Origin: Streptomyces sp. HD
GTDB taxonomy: Bacteria > Actinomycetota > Actinomycetes > Streptomycetales > Streptomycetaceae
Reading direction: 5' to 3'
Assembly (NCBI RefSeq): GCF_028369295.1
Contig: NZ_JAQMYP010000013.1
Location: forward strand, 120,620-184,619
Length of the DNA: 64,000 nt
The stretch's first letter is position 1; each line of letters opens with the position of its first letter. The notes below the pieces were generated by a model. The model saw only the letters and a list, made by a program, of their open reading frames with translations. It was not told where the DNA came from and did not search any database. The position numbers and the translations under genes were made by a program. Below are positions 25,354-33,810 of the stretch, piece by piece.

Positions 25354-25464
25354 GCGCGGCCACGCGGACGGGAGCGCGGCCTACGCAGACGGTGGCGCGG
25401 CCTACGCAGACGGTGGCGCGGCCTACGCAGACGGTGGCGCGGCCCACGCAGACGGTGGCGCGGC
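25354..25464 (+). repeat. 21-bp intergenic minisatellite, about five units
   Basis: Tandem units of GCGCGGCCTACGCAGACGG plus two bases; the two central ones are identical, and the first is divergent and one base short. It starts just after the hydrolase stop. It is open in several frames but has no start or ribosome site, so it is treated as non-coding. Confidence 0.9.
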
Positions 25465-25491
25465 CGTGTCGCCGCCGCGGCCGGGACTTAC

Positions 25492-25504
25492 TTGCCTGAG
25501 GCAA
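25492..25504 (+). promoter_or_regulatory. TTGCCTGAGGCAA palindrome, MarR-type operator candidate
   Basis: A perfect inverted repeat (TTGCCT, one base, AGGCAA) lies 20 bp before the ATG of a decayed gene. Such TTGCC/GGCAA sites are typical for MarR-family autoregulation in Streptomyces. It appears to be an orphan site whose gene has decayed. Confidence 0.5.
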
Positions 25505-25524
25505 CCCGCAGGTAAGCTGACCGC

Positions 25525-25970
25525 ATGCCGAAACCGCCGTCGACCGACGCGGTACCGGATGTCCTGCTCGTCCTCGGCGATGCCGCACCTGTGAGCCGTT
25601 CTCCGCACTGCTGGAGCTGACCGGTCACCGGACCGTCGCGGTGGGCCGCGGCACCGAGGCCACCGCCCTGCTCGCCGAGCGCCGGTTCGATCTGGTCATC
25701 ATCGATGTGACGCTGCCGGAGGAGACGGGGCCGCGCAGGCTGCGGGCCGTGTCGCTGACGACGGGGGAGTCCCGCGTCGACGCGGAGGACCTGCCGGTCG
25801 GGGCGCCGCGGGGGGGGGGGGGCGTCCCGCGTGCGGAACCCGCTCTCTTCGCAGGCGGGATGCCGGGGATGGCCCGTCGCTTCGCCGGGCTGGCGGTGGG
25901 GGCGGACGGGACCTTGCTGCTGTCGGCGAACGGGGAGGGGACGGTGCTGCGGCTGACGCCTGCGCGGTAA
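25525..25970 (+). pseudogene. decayed gene(s): response-regulator-like receiver fragment joined to a foreign C-terminus
   Basis: From ATG 25525 the frame reads 31 codons (MPKPPSTDAVPDVLLVLGDA...) and stops. From about 25590 in another frame comes CEPFSALLELTGHRTVAVGRG, ending FDLVIIDVTLPE, clearly a CheY-like receiver with its phospho-acceptor Asp. Text after about 25735 is unrelated, and the last 40 codons (GLAVGADGTLLLSANGEGTVLRLTP) look like the end of a beta-propeller/NHL protein. A 13-G run at 25810-25822 lies inside. So this is a patchwork of at least two, perhaps three, gene remnants. Confidence 0.65.
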
Positions 25971-26011
25971 CCGGTTGAGATGCCGCCGTACGTCGGTGAG
26001 GGTCTGGAGGC

Positions 26012-26578
26012 ATGGAGTACTTCTGCTACCACCGAGACCGGCCCGGCTCGCTCACCCTGCGCGACGAGTTGCTGGAAGAGCACTGGTCCTACATGGACCG
26101 GTACGCGAAGGAGATGATCGCCCGCGGCCCCACCTTCGCCGACGACGGCGAGACACCCACCGGCAGTGTGCACATCGTCGACCTGCCCGATGCCGCCGCC
26201 GCCCGCGCCTTCGCCTTCGACGAGCCCAACCACCAGGCGGGCGTGTACCGGGACGTGCTCCTGCGCCGGTGGCGCAATCTGCTGGGGCGCACCATGTGGG
26301 ACTTCCCCGGCGGCCCGAGCGGGGGCAACCGGTACCTGGTGCTCGGCCTGGGACAACACGTCCTGGCCGCGGGCCGGGCCGACGACCTCGCCGGGCCGGC
26401 CGACCGGGACGCGCTGATCGCGTACGGGCCTCTGCTGTCCGACGACGGCAGCGCCTGGCTGGGTACGGCCGTGCTGCTCCGGGCGCCGGACCCGGACACC
26501 GCACGCGCCGTGCTGATACCGGACCGGTATGCCGACATCGAGGTCCACGAGTGGGAGTTCGGCGGGCGGCGGCCCTGA
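26012..26578 (+). CDS. YciI-like (YCII-related domain) protein
   Basis: 188 residues. The first half fits the YCII fold: EYFCYHRDRPGSLTLRDELLEEHWSYMDRY with a conserved His, GPTFADD, and GSVHIVDLPDAAAARAFAFDEPN. The second half repeats the pattern weakly (ALIAYGPLLSDDGSAWLGTAVLLRAPDPDTARAVL), so it may be an internal duplication. YciI proteins are ferredoxin-like dimers, mostly without a known reaction. ATG start. Convergent with the DoxX gene. Confidence 0.85.
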   Translation: MEYFCYHRDRPGSLTLRDELLEEHWSYMDRYAKEMIARGPTFADDGETPTGSVHIVDLPDAAAARAFAFDEPNHQAGVYRDVLLRRWRNLLGRTMWDFPGGPSGGNRYLVLGLGQHVLAAGRADDLAGPADRDALIAYGPLLSDDGSAWLGTAVLLRAPDPDTARAVLIPDRYADIEVHEWEFGGRRP

Positions 26579-26600
26579 GCCGACCCACTCCACCTGCTCG

Positions 26601-27194
26601 CTACTCGCCGAACAACGGCTCCTGTCCCTCGAACGCCGCCGCTCCGTCCTCCTTCTCCGGCCTGTCCAGCCTCCTGTTCCGTGCCCCCACCACCAGGGCC
26701 GTCACGGCCGCCGTCGCCGCGAGGGCGGTGGGGACCATCCAGCCGCGGTCGAGGACGTGGCCCAGGGCGTGGTCGAGGGAGAGGCGGCCGGGGCCGGTGA
26801 TCGCGAGGCCGGTCGCGGCCAGGCCCAGGGTGGCGGCGTACTCGTAGCCGCCGCCCTGGTTGAAGAAGCCGTTCGGGGCGTGCACCGCGGACGCCCCGGC
26901 CATCGCCCCGGCCGCCGCCGCGCCCGCACCGGGCGTCGCCAGCCCCAGCGCCAGCAGTGTGCCGCCGCCGGTCTCCGCGAGGCCCGCGGCGGTCGCGCTC
27001 ACCTTGCCGGGGCGGTAGCCGACCGACTCCATGAACTCGCCGGTCCCGTGGATGCCGTGGCCGCCGAACCAGCCGAACAGCTTCTGGGTGCCGTGCGCGA
27101 CCAGCACCCCGCCGGCACCCAGCCGGAGCAGCAGCAGACCCAGATCACGCCGGCCGAGGGCCTTACCGGCACACACAGCACTCCCAGTACTCAC
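26601..27194 (-). CDS. DoxX-family membrane protein
   Basis: 197 residues with four hydrophobic segments and the DoxX/SURF4-like text LLLLRLGAGGVLVAHGTQKLFGWFGGHGIHGTGEFMESVGY. Family members are small inner-membrane proteins linked in actinobacteria to redox and thiol stress; no firm reaction is known. The Gly-rich helix region GAGAAAAGAMAGASAVHAPNGFFNQGGGYEY is also typical. Confidence 0.9.
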   Translation of the reverse strand: MSTGSAVCAGKALGRRDLGLLLLRLGAGGVLVAHGTQKLFGWFGGHGIHGTGEFMESVGYRPGKVSATAAGLAETGGGTLLALGLATPGAGAAAAGAMAGASAVHAPNGFFNQGGGYEYAATLGLAATGLAITGPGRLSLDHALGHVLDRGWMVPTALAATAAVTALVVGARNRRLDRPEKEDGAAAFEGQEPLFGE

Positions 27195-27327
27195 AGCGAC
27201 TCCCGGAACAGTCAGCAGGGACAGGTCCCCTCCCGCGTATCCACCGTGGCATCGAAGACACTCAACCGGCCCGCCTTCGCCGCCGTTCGGGTGGCGGACC
27301 GCCGGGGGCGGTGTGAGGGTGACCGGT

Positions 27328-27654
27328 ATGACGATTCAGACGTCCAAACTCAGCGATCCGGCCGTCCGCGCCTTCGTCACCGCCGTCAACGCCCATGACC
27401 GCGAGGGCTTCCTGAACGTCCTCGCGCCCGGCGCGACCATGGCGGACGACGGCACCGACCGCGACCTCGCCGACTGGATCGAGCAGGAAATCTTCTCGTC
27501 CAACGGCCACATGGAGGTCGACAACGAGTCGAACCACGGCCGCGACCTCCTCGCCAGCTACCGCAACGACGCCTGGGGCGAGATGCGCACCCGGTGGCAC
27601 TTCGAGATCGAGGACGACGGCAGGATCTCCCGCTTCGAGACCGGTCAGGCGTAA
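27328..27654 (+). CDS. NTF2/SnoaL-like small protein
   Basis: 108 residues. The pattern of a helix (PAVRAFVTAVNAHDREGFLNVLAPGATM), a turn, then strands ending WHFEIEDDGRISRFETGQA matches SnoaL-like nuclear-transport-factor-2 folds. These bind small hydrophobic ligands or act as isomerases and cyclases; the ligand is unknown. The ATG at 27328 starts the conserved region and follows GAGGGTGACC. Single gene between DoxX and a broken aldo/keto reductase gene. Confidence 0.82.
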   Translation: MTIQTSKLSDPAVRAFVTAVNAHDREGFLNVLAPGATMADDGTDRDLADWIEQEIFSSNGHMEVDNESNHGRDLLASYRNDAWGEMRTRWHFEIEDDGRISRFETGQA

Positions 27655-27679
27655 CGGGCGGAGGCTCAGGAGAATTTCC

Positions 27680-27691
27680 GTAAGCGCTTGC
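27680..27691 (+). promoter_or_regulatory. GTAAGCGCTTGC palindrome, LacI-type operator candidate
   Basis: A near-perfect palindrome centred on AAGCGCTT, 36 bp before the start of the broken aldo/keto reductase gene. LacI/GalR regulators use such CG-centred sites. It is probably a relic of that gene's control. Confidence 0.4.
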
Positions 27692-27726
27692 CCTCGTGTG
27701 CGCTCCAACTTCTAACGTCCCGCCTC

Positions 27727-28408
27727 ATGGAGACCAAGAGGACTTTGGGACGCACCGGCATCGAGGTGAGCGCGCTCGGCTTCGGCCGCTGGGCCATCGG
27801 GGGATGGGGGTCCCCCCCGCGCGAGCGCATTCGAGCGTGGGGGCGGCAGTCCACCGACGGGCAGCCACTGGGCTGGGGCAAGGTCGACGACGAGGAGTCG
27901 GTACGGGCGGTGCGGCGCGCCCTCGACCTGGGCGTCACCTTCTTCGACACCGCCGACACCTACGGCGCCGGGCACCGTACAGCACATGGCCAATGTGCTC
28001 CAGGACGCGCCGGAGATGTTCGCCCTGTGCGAGGAGCTGGAGCTGGCGAGCGTCAACCGCAGCCCGCTGGCGATGGGCCTGCTCACCGGCAGGCGCAGGA
28101 GCGGTCAGGCCCTGGAGGCCGGGGACATCCGCAGCCGGCCGCCGCAGTGGCTGCAGGGCTTCGAGGACGGATCGGGCGCCGCCCCGGACTGGGTCGCCCG
28201 CGTCGACGCGCTGAAGGGCGTGCTCACCAGCGGCGGCCGCACCCTCGGACAGGGCGCCCTCGCGTGGCTGTGGGCCCGCAGCCCCCGCTCCGTGCCGATC
28301 CCGGGATTCCGCTCCGTCGCCCAGGCCGAGCAGAACGCGGGCGCGCTCGCGAAGGGTCCGCTGACGGCGGAGCAGATGACCGAGGTCGACCGGGTCCTGG
28401 GCCGCTGA
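27727..28408 (+). pseudogene. aldo/keto reductase with internal deletion and frameshift
   Basis: The 5' part reads METKRTLGRTGIEVSALGFGRWAIGG, ending FFDTADTYGAG, with the catalytic Asp and Tyr of the aldo/keto reductase family. After about 27975 the frame changes to TVQHMANVLQDAPEMFALCEELELASVNRSPLAMGLLTG and runs to a normal C-terminus at 28408. About 120 residues carrying the catalytic Lys and His are missing between. Inside the first part a palindromic repeat (27803-27843) replaces normal sequence. The product cannot be an active reductase. Confidence 0.88.
27803..27843. repeat. palindromic repeat unit inside aldo/keto reductase pseudogene
   Basis: Read on the minus strand it starts CCCCCACGCTCGAA and ends GCGCGGGGG...CCCCCATC, the same ends as the intergenic unit at 51862-51914 with a shorter loop. 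It adds in-frame codons (SPPRERIRAWG) to the reductase remnant. Confidence 0.75.
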
Positions 28409-28429
28409 GCCCCGGGCGCTGCAACGCCC

Positions 28430-28522
28430 TGAGGGGCGCGGGGCTGAGTCGATATGCGGCTCCGCCGCGTGGGCGCGACCAGCCACAACGGCGCGGCAGA
28501 CAACCGACGGCCGATCGCGGCA
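28430..28522 (+). repeat. dispersed intergenic repeat, copy A
   Basis: Contains TGCGGCTCCGCCGCG then TGGGCGCGACCAGCCAC and CCGACGGCCGATCGCGGC, shared with copies at 38868-38965 (inverted) and 57129-57222. Each lies between genes and each is preceded by a GGGGC...GGGCTG block. Confidence 0.85.
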
Positions 28523-28781
28523 CTCACAGCGGAGCGCCTACGCGGCAGCCGTTCCACGCACCGGTGTGTACCTCGCGGTCCCACGCGAGATCCACCCCCA
28601 CCCGGTGATCGTGGAACGGCTGCCGCCTCCCCCCTCGGAGTGGTCTGCGGAAGCCTCGTGCTCCAAATGTGAAGCTCTGGTGCACGAGAAGTTGAGCATA
28701 TGCCTCCGACCGGCTGCGATGCGGCGGAATTCTGGACTCCGGTTGTGCAAGTTGTGGAGATGGCGAGGGTGCGCCGGAACC
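28523..28781. other. non-coding stretch, no recognised gene
   Basis: 259 bp between the dispersed repeat and the SDR gene. A plus-strand reading from 28566 (60-odd codons with two Cys) has no ribosome site or recognisable family. GC is lower than in flanking genes (GTTGTGCAAGTTGTGGAG near 28743). It may be the worn remainder of a lost gene. Confidence 0.5.
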
Positions 28782-29546
28782 TCAGCCGCGTCCCACGTAC
28801 GGCATGGCCGTCGCCAGCACCGTCGCGAACTGCACGTTCGCCTCCAGCGGCAGCTCCGCCATGTGCCGCACGGTCCGCGCCACGTCGGTGACGTCCATGA
28901 CCGGCTCGGGGACCACGGACCCGTTGGCCTGTAGTGCGCCCGTCTGCATCCGGGCGGTCATGTCGGTCGCCGCGTTGCCGATGTCGATCTGGCCGACGGC
29001 GATGTCGTACGGCCGTCCGTCCAGCGACAGCGACTTGGTCAGGCCGGTCAGTGCGTGCTTGGTCGCCGTGTAGGGCGCCGAGCGCGGGCGGGGTGTGTGT
29101 GCGGAGATCGAGCCGTTGTTGATGATCCGGCCGCCGTGCGGGTCCTGCTCCTTCATCTGCCGGAACGCCGCCTGCGCGCAGAGGAACGCCCCGTTGAGGT
29201 TGGTGTCCACGACATGCCGCCACGCGTCGTACGACAGCTCCTCGAACGGCACCCCGCCGGGCCCGAACGTCCCCGCGTTGTTGAACAGCAGGTCAACCCG
29301 CCCGAACCGCTCCACGGTGGCGGCGAACAGTGCGGCCACGTCCTCCTGCCGCGCCACGTCCGTCCGTACGGCGAGCGCGGCCCCGTCGGGCACCAGCCTC
29401 GCCGTCTCCTCCAGCGTCTCCACGCGCCGCCCGGCCAGCGCCACCGACCAGCCCGCGCGCAGCAGTTCCACCGCGACCGCCCGCCCGATGCCGGATCCGG
29501 CGCCGGTCACCACGGCGATCCTCGTGTCCGTTTGCCTGTTCGTCAT
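28782..29546 (-). CDS. short-chain dehydrogenase/reductase
   Basis: 254 residues, classical SDR. NAD(P)-binding TGAGSGIG (about 16-23), NNAG near 92, and catalytic Ser-Tyr-Lys in NGSISAHTPRPRSAPYTATKHA. The substrate cannot be told. The ATG at 29546 is taken because MTNRQTDTRIAVVTG is the natural start; the frame is open further up without homology. Divergent from phoD, with 134 bp between starts. Confidence 0.93.
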   Translation of the reverse strand: MTNRQTDTRIAVVTGAGSGIGRAVAVELLRAGWSVALAGRRVETLEETARLVPDGAALAVRTDVARQEDVAALFAATVERFGRVDLLFNNAGTFGPGGVPFEELSYDAWRHVVDTNLNGAFLCAQAAFRQMKEQDPHGGRIINNGSISAHTPRPRSAPYTATKHALTGLTKSLSLDGRPYDIAVGQIDIGNAATDMTARMQTGALQANGSVVPEPVMDVTDVARTVRHMAELPLEANVQFATVLATAMPYVGRG

Positions 29547-29680
29547 GGGCCCGCAGCGTAGGCGAGGGTCCGCCATCCGGAACTCATCCATCCGCCATCC
29601 GGGTGTTGTGTACGCGCCAAGCGAGTGTCGTCCCCGGCCACTCCAATGCCTCATGCATCCATCAGGCAGGGGAGGACCGG

Positions 29681-31321
29681 ATGACAATCACACCAAACGC
29701 GCCCCAGCACACACCCGAACTTCGTGCCGCCGCCCGGCACATCGGCCGCCGCCGCTTCCTGACACTCACCGGCGCCGCCGCCGCGCTCGCCTTCGCCGTC
29801 AATCTGCCGGCCGCGGGCGCGGCGAGCGCCGCCCGGCTCGACCCCCGCAAGATCACCGACAACCCCTTCACCCTCGGCGTCGCCTCCGGCGACCCGCTGC
29901 CCGGGTCCGTCGTCCTGTGGACCCGCCTGGCCCCCGCCCCGTACCAGCCCGACGGCGGACTGCCCGCCGAACGCGTCACCGTCCAGTGGGAGCTGGCCCA
30001 CGACGAGCAGTTCAGCACCATCGTCAGACGGGGCACCGCCACCGCGCACCCCGAGTTCCACCACACGGTTCACGTCGAGGTCGACCACCTGGACGCGGAC
30101 CGCGTATTCCATTACCGCTTCCGCACCGGCGACTGGATCAGCGAGACGGGCCGCACCCGCACCGCGCCCCTCGCGGACGCCGACACGAGCTCGCTGACCC
30201 TGGCGGCCGTCTCCTGCCAGGCCTACACCGACGGCTACTACACGCCGTACCGGCATCTCGCGCAGGACGACGTGGACCTCGTCTTCCACCTCGGTGACTA
30301 CCTGTACGAGTACGCGGTCAACTCCGTCGGCGGCTACCGCAACTACACCGACCGCACCCTCCCCGCGGTGTTCAACCGCGAGACGGTGACCCTGGAGGAC
30401 TACCGCCTGCGCTACGCCCTGTTCAAGACCGACCCCGACCTCAGGGCCGCGCACGCCGCGCACCCCTTCGTCGTCACCTGGGACGACCACGAGACCGAGA
30501 ACAACTACGCTGACGACACCCCCGAGAACAACGTCCCGCCGGAGGAGTTCCTGCTTCGCCGCGCCTCCGCCTACCGGGCCTACTGGGAGAACCAGCCGCT
30601 GCGCAGCCCCCAGCAGCCCACGGGCCCCGACATGCAGCTCTACCGGCGCCTGAGCTGGGGCCGGCTCGCCCAGTTCGACGTGCTGGACACCCGCCAGTAC
30701 CGCTCCAACCAGGCCTATGGCGACGGCTCCCAGATCCCCGGCCCGGACGTCGACGACCCGGCGCGCACCATGACCGGCGAGGCCCAGGAGAAGTGGCTGC
30801 TCGACGGCTGGCGCGAGTCCACGGCGCTGTGGAACGTCGTTCCGCAGCAGGTCACCTTCTCCCAGCGCAGGTTCGACACCCCCGCGCCCTCACGGGTGTC
30901 GATGGACGCCTGGGACGGCTACCGCGCCTCCCGGCGCCGGGTACTGGACGGGGCCAGGGCGGCCGGCATCGAGAACCTGATGGTGCTCACCGGTGACGTC
31001 CACGTCGGCTACGGCTTCGACATCAAGGACGACTTCGACGACCCCGCCTCCGCCACCCTCGGCACGGAGATCGTGGCCACGTCGATCGCCAGCGGCCGGG
31101 ACGGCATCGACAAGCCCGCCAACTGGGACGCGTACATGCAGGCCAACCCGCACATGAAGTTCTACAACGGCCGTCGCGGCTACGTCACCGTCGCGCTGGG
31201 GGAGGCGCAGGCCCGGGCCGACTTCAAGACGGTGCCGTACGTGACCCGGCCCGGGGCGCCGATCTCGACGGCCGCGTCCTTCGTCACGCAGGCCGGGGAG
31301 CCGGGGCTCACACCGGCGTGA
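29681..31321 (+). CDS. phoD: alkaline phosphatase D, Tat-exported
   Basis: 546 residues. Tat signal GRRRFLTLTGAAAALAFAV near 23-41. The PhoD metallophosphatase domain has SCQAYTDGYYTPYRHLAQDDVDLVFHLGDYLYE, the TWDDHETENNY metal site and the late LTGDVHVGYGF His pair. PhoD hydrolyses phosphate mono- and diesters outside the cell using Fe/Ca. GGAGG lies five bases before the ATG. Expected to be PhoP-regulated in Streptomyces, but I do not see a clear PHO box in the 134-bp upstream gap. The 3' end overlaps the convergent oxidoreductase by 14 bp. Confidence 0.94.
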   Translation: MTITPNAPQHTPELRAAARHIGRRRFLTLTGAAAALAFAVNLPAAGAASAARLDPRKITDNPFTLGVASGDPLPGSVVLWTRLAPAPYQPDGGLPAERVTVQWELAHDEQFSTIVRRGTATAHPEFHHTVHVEVDHLDADRVFHYRFRTGDWISETGRTRTAPLADADTSSLTLAAVSCQAYTDGYYTPYRHLAQDDVDLVFHLGDYLYEYAVNSVGGYRNYTDRTLPAVFNRETVTLEDYRLRYALFKTDPDLRAAHAAHPFVVTWDDHETENNYADDTPENNVPPEEFLLRRASAYRAYWENQPLRSPQQPTGPDMQLYRRLSWGRLAQFDVLDTRQYRSNQAYGDGSQIPGPDVDDPARTMTGEAQEKWLLDGWRESTALWNVVPQQVTFSQRRFDTPAPSRVSMDAWDGYRASRRRVLDGARAAGIENLMVLTGDVHVGYGFDIKDDFDDPASATLGTEIVATSIASGRDGIDKPANWDAYMQANPHMKFYNGRRGYVTVALGEAQARADFKTVPYVTRPGAPISTAASFVTQAGEPGLTPA

Positions 31322-32351
31322 GCGCGGGCGCCTCGGGCGCCGCGTCCCCGTCGGGGGCCTCGCCCGGGTAGCGGACGCCGACGCGGTCCCGTATCGCGTC
31401 GAGCGTCCGCATCACCGCGAGCGTGCCGTCCAGCGGGACCAGCGGCGATTCGGTCTCCCCCGCACGCAGCGCCCGCATCACCTCGGTGGCCTCGTGCCGC
31501 AGGCTGCCCCGGGGCCCGTCCGCCGGGTCGGCCGTGAACTCCTCGGGGTCACGGCCGTCGCGGTGCAGCACGAAACGGTCCGGGAAGAAGAAGCCGTTCG
31601 GCACATCGATACGGCCGCCCGCGCCGGTCACGGACGCCGAGGTGGCCGTACCGCCGACGATGGAGCAGTGCAGCGAGGCGAGCGCGCCGCCGTCCCAGGA
31701 GAGCAGGGCCCCCGTCTGGAGGTCGACGCCCTCCGCGGACAGCGTGGCGCGCGCCGTCACGTCCGTCGGCTCCCCGAGCAGCAGCTGGGCGAAGGAGACC
31801 GGGTAGACGCCGAGGTCCAGCAGGGCGCCGCCGCCCTGTGCCGGGTCCCGCAGCCGGTGCGAAGGCGGGAAGGGGCCGGCCAGCCCGAAGTCGGCCTGCA
31901 CATGACGCACTTCGCCGATCGCGCCGTCGTCCACCATGGCCTTGAGGCGCCGGATCAGCGGGTTGCAGTACATCCACATGGCTTCCATCAGGAAGCTTCC
32001 GCGCGCCTGCGCCAGCGCGACCAGTTCCCCGGCCTCGCGGGCGTTCAGCGTGAACGCCTTCTCGCACAGCACGTTGCGCCCGGCCTCCAGACACAGACCG
32101 GCGGCCGTGCGGTGTGCCGAGTGCGGGGTGGCGACGTACACGACATCGATGTCCTCGTCCTGGGCGAGCGCCTCCCAGTCGCCGTAGGCCCGCGCAATCC
32201 CGAACCGCTCGGCGAACGCGTCGGCCGAGTCCTGCCGCCGGGAGGCGACGGCCACCACATCGGCGTCGGGCAGATCGACCAGATCGGCCGTGAAGGCGGC
32301 CGCGATCCCGCCGGTCGCCAGAATCCCCCACCGCACGTTCTGTTCCGCCAC
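31308..32351 (-). CDS. Gfo/Idh/MocA-family oxidoreductase
   Basis: 347 residues. Rossmann N-terminus with VRWGILATGGIAAAFTADL; the family's EKP position reads CEKAFTL (Lys kept, Pro changed to Ala), as in many trans-dihydrodiol/glucose-fructose-type members. The C-terminal domain includes FGLAGPFPPSHRLRDPAQGGGALLDLGVYPVSFA, the substrate-side helix of the family. NAD(P)-dependent sugar or related oxidoreductase; substrate unknown. Convergent with phoD. Confidence 0.93.
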   Translation of the reverse strand: MAEQNVRWGILATGGIAAAFTADLVDLPDADVVAVASRRQDSADAFAERFGIARAYGDWEALAQDEDIDVVYVATPHSAHRTAAGLCLEAGRNVLCEKAFTLNAREAGELVALAQARGSFLMEAMWMYCNPLIRRLKAMVDDGAIGEVRHVQADFGLAGPFPPSHRLRDPAQGGGALLDLGVYPVSFAQLLLGEPTDVTARATLSAEGVDLQTGALLSWDGGALASLHCSIVGGTATSASVTGAGGRIDVPNGFFFPDRFVLHRDGRDPEEFTADPADGPRGSLRHEATEVMRALRAGETESPLVPLDGTLAVMRTLDAIRDRVGVRYPGEAPDGDAAPEAPALTPV

Positions 32352-32439
32352 TGCGGCCCCACCCCTCGCTCATGTGACCCTGGGCACTCTGTACGAGCTG
32401 AGAGCATAGAGGGCGGATCACTTGGAGAGGGAGGGGCGC

Positions 32440-33810
32440 ATGGGAGACCATGGGGGGCCGATACCAGACATACCGCAGTCGGCGACACGGGACGTGGCGC
32501 AATCCGCGACACCGGCATCGGCACCGACGCGGACACCGGCAGCGAAGCGACCCTCCACCCGCTCCCTGCGCCGCACCGGCTTCCTCGTCACCTTCATCCT
32601 CGGCGGTCTGACGGCCACGCCCCCGCTGGCGATGGACATGTACCTCCCGGCGCTCCCCGAGGTCACCGGGGCCCTGCACGCACCCGCCGCGACCGTCCAG
32701 CTCACGCTCACCGCCTGCCTGGCCGGCATGGCGCTCGGGCAGCTGGTGGTCGGCCCGATGAGCGACCGATGGGGCCGCAGACGCCCGTTGCTGGCCGGGC
32801 TGGCCGTGTACATCGTGGCCACCGCGCTCTGCGCGTTCGCACCCACGGTCGAGTTCCTGGTCGCCTTCCGGCTGGCGCAGGGCCTCGCGGGCGCGGCGGC
32901 GATCGTGATCGCGCGGGCGGTCGTACGCGACCTCTACGACGGCGTGGCCATGGCCCGCTTCTTCTCCACCCTCATGCTGATCTCTGGGGTCGCCCCGATC
33001 GTGGCGCCGCTCATCGGCGGGCAGATCCTGCGGGTGACCGACTGGCGGGGCGTGTTCGCCGTGCTCACGGTGGTCGGGGCGCTGCTCGCCGGGCTGGTCT
33101 GGCGGCGGCTCCCGGAGACCCTGGCGCCGGAGGAACGGCACGGCGGCGGGGTCGGTGAGGCGCTGCGCGCGATGCGGGGTCTGCTCGCCGACCGCGCCTT
33201 CGCCGGGTACATGCTGGCCGGCGGGTTCGCCTTCGCCGCCCTCTTCGCCTACATAGCGGCGTCGCCGTTCGTGGTCCAGGAGATCTACGGAGCCTCGCCG
33301 CAGACCTTCAGCCTGCTGTTCGGGCTCAACTCGGTCGGGCTGGTGATCGTCGGCCAGATCAACGGCAAGGTGCTGGTGGGCCGGGTCAGTCTGGACCGGG
33401 TGCTGGGCGCGGGCCTGACGGTGGTGATCGTGGCGGCCACGGCGCTGCTGCTGATGTCCGCCGGCGTCTTCGGCGAGGTCGGGCTGCTGCCGGTGGCCGC
33501 CGCGCTGTTCGTGCTGATGTCCGCGATGGGGGTGACACTCCCCAACACCCAGGCCCTCGCCCTGCTGCGCACCAAGCACGCCGCCGGATCCGCGTCCGCG
33601 CTCCTCGGTACGTCGTCCTTCCTCATCGGAGCGGTCGCCTCGCCCCTCGTGGGCATCGCCGGGGAGGACACCGCCGTTCCGATGGCCGTCGTCCAACTGG
33701 CCGCAGCACTGGTGGCGCTGGCCTGCTTCATGGGAATGTGCCGTCCCTGGAACACGCGTGCGGACAGACGTTCGGACGGACGGGCGGCTGCGGAGGGAGC
33801 AGGGAGCTGA
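32440..33810 (+). CDS. Bcr/CflA-type multidrug efflux MFS transporter
   Basis: 456 residues, twelve membrane helices. Bcr/CflA features: ATPPLAMDMYLPALPEVTGAL after helix 1 and MALGQLVVGPMSDRWGRRRPLL (MFS motif A). About 45 residues of cytoplasmic leader precede helix 1. The ATG at 32440 follows GAGGGAGGGG. Its stop overlaps the apparent start of the serine hydrolase gene, so the two are likely one operon. Confidence 0.92.
   Translation: MGDHGGPIPDIPQSATRDVAQSATPASAPTRTPAAKRPSTRSLRRTGFLVTFILGGLTATPPLAMDMYLPALPEVTGALHAPAATVQLTLTACLAGMALGQLVVGPMSDRWGRRRPLLAGLAVYIVATALCAFAPTVEFLVAFRLAQGLAGAAAIVIARAVVRDLYDGVAMARFFSTLMLISGVAPIVAPLIGGQILRVTDWRGVFAVLTVVGALLAGLVWRRLPETLAPEERHGGGVGEALRAMRGLLADRAFAGYMLAGGFAFAALFAYIAASPFVVQEIYGASPQTFSLLFGLNSVGLVIVGQINGKVLVGRVSLDRVLGAGLTVVIVAATALLLMSAGVFGEVGLLPVAAALFVLMSAMGVTLPNTQALALLRTKHAAGSASALLGTSSFLIGAVASPLVGIAGEDTAVPMAVVQLAAALVALACFMGMCRPWNTRADRRSDGRAAAEGAGS

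Noticed and set aside
25354..25464. Repeat array considered as CRISPR
   Set aside because: Units are directly tandem with no spacers and no cas genes nearby; a plain minisatellite.
28566..28934. Plus-strand frame of 122 codons in the gap before the SDR gene
   Set aside because: No ribosome site, runs into the antisense of the SDR gene, and shows no family signature.
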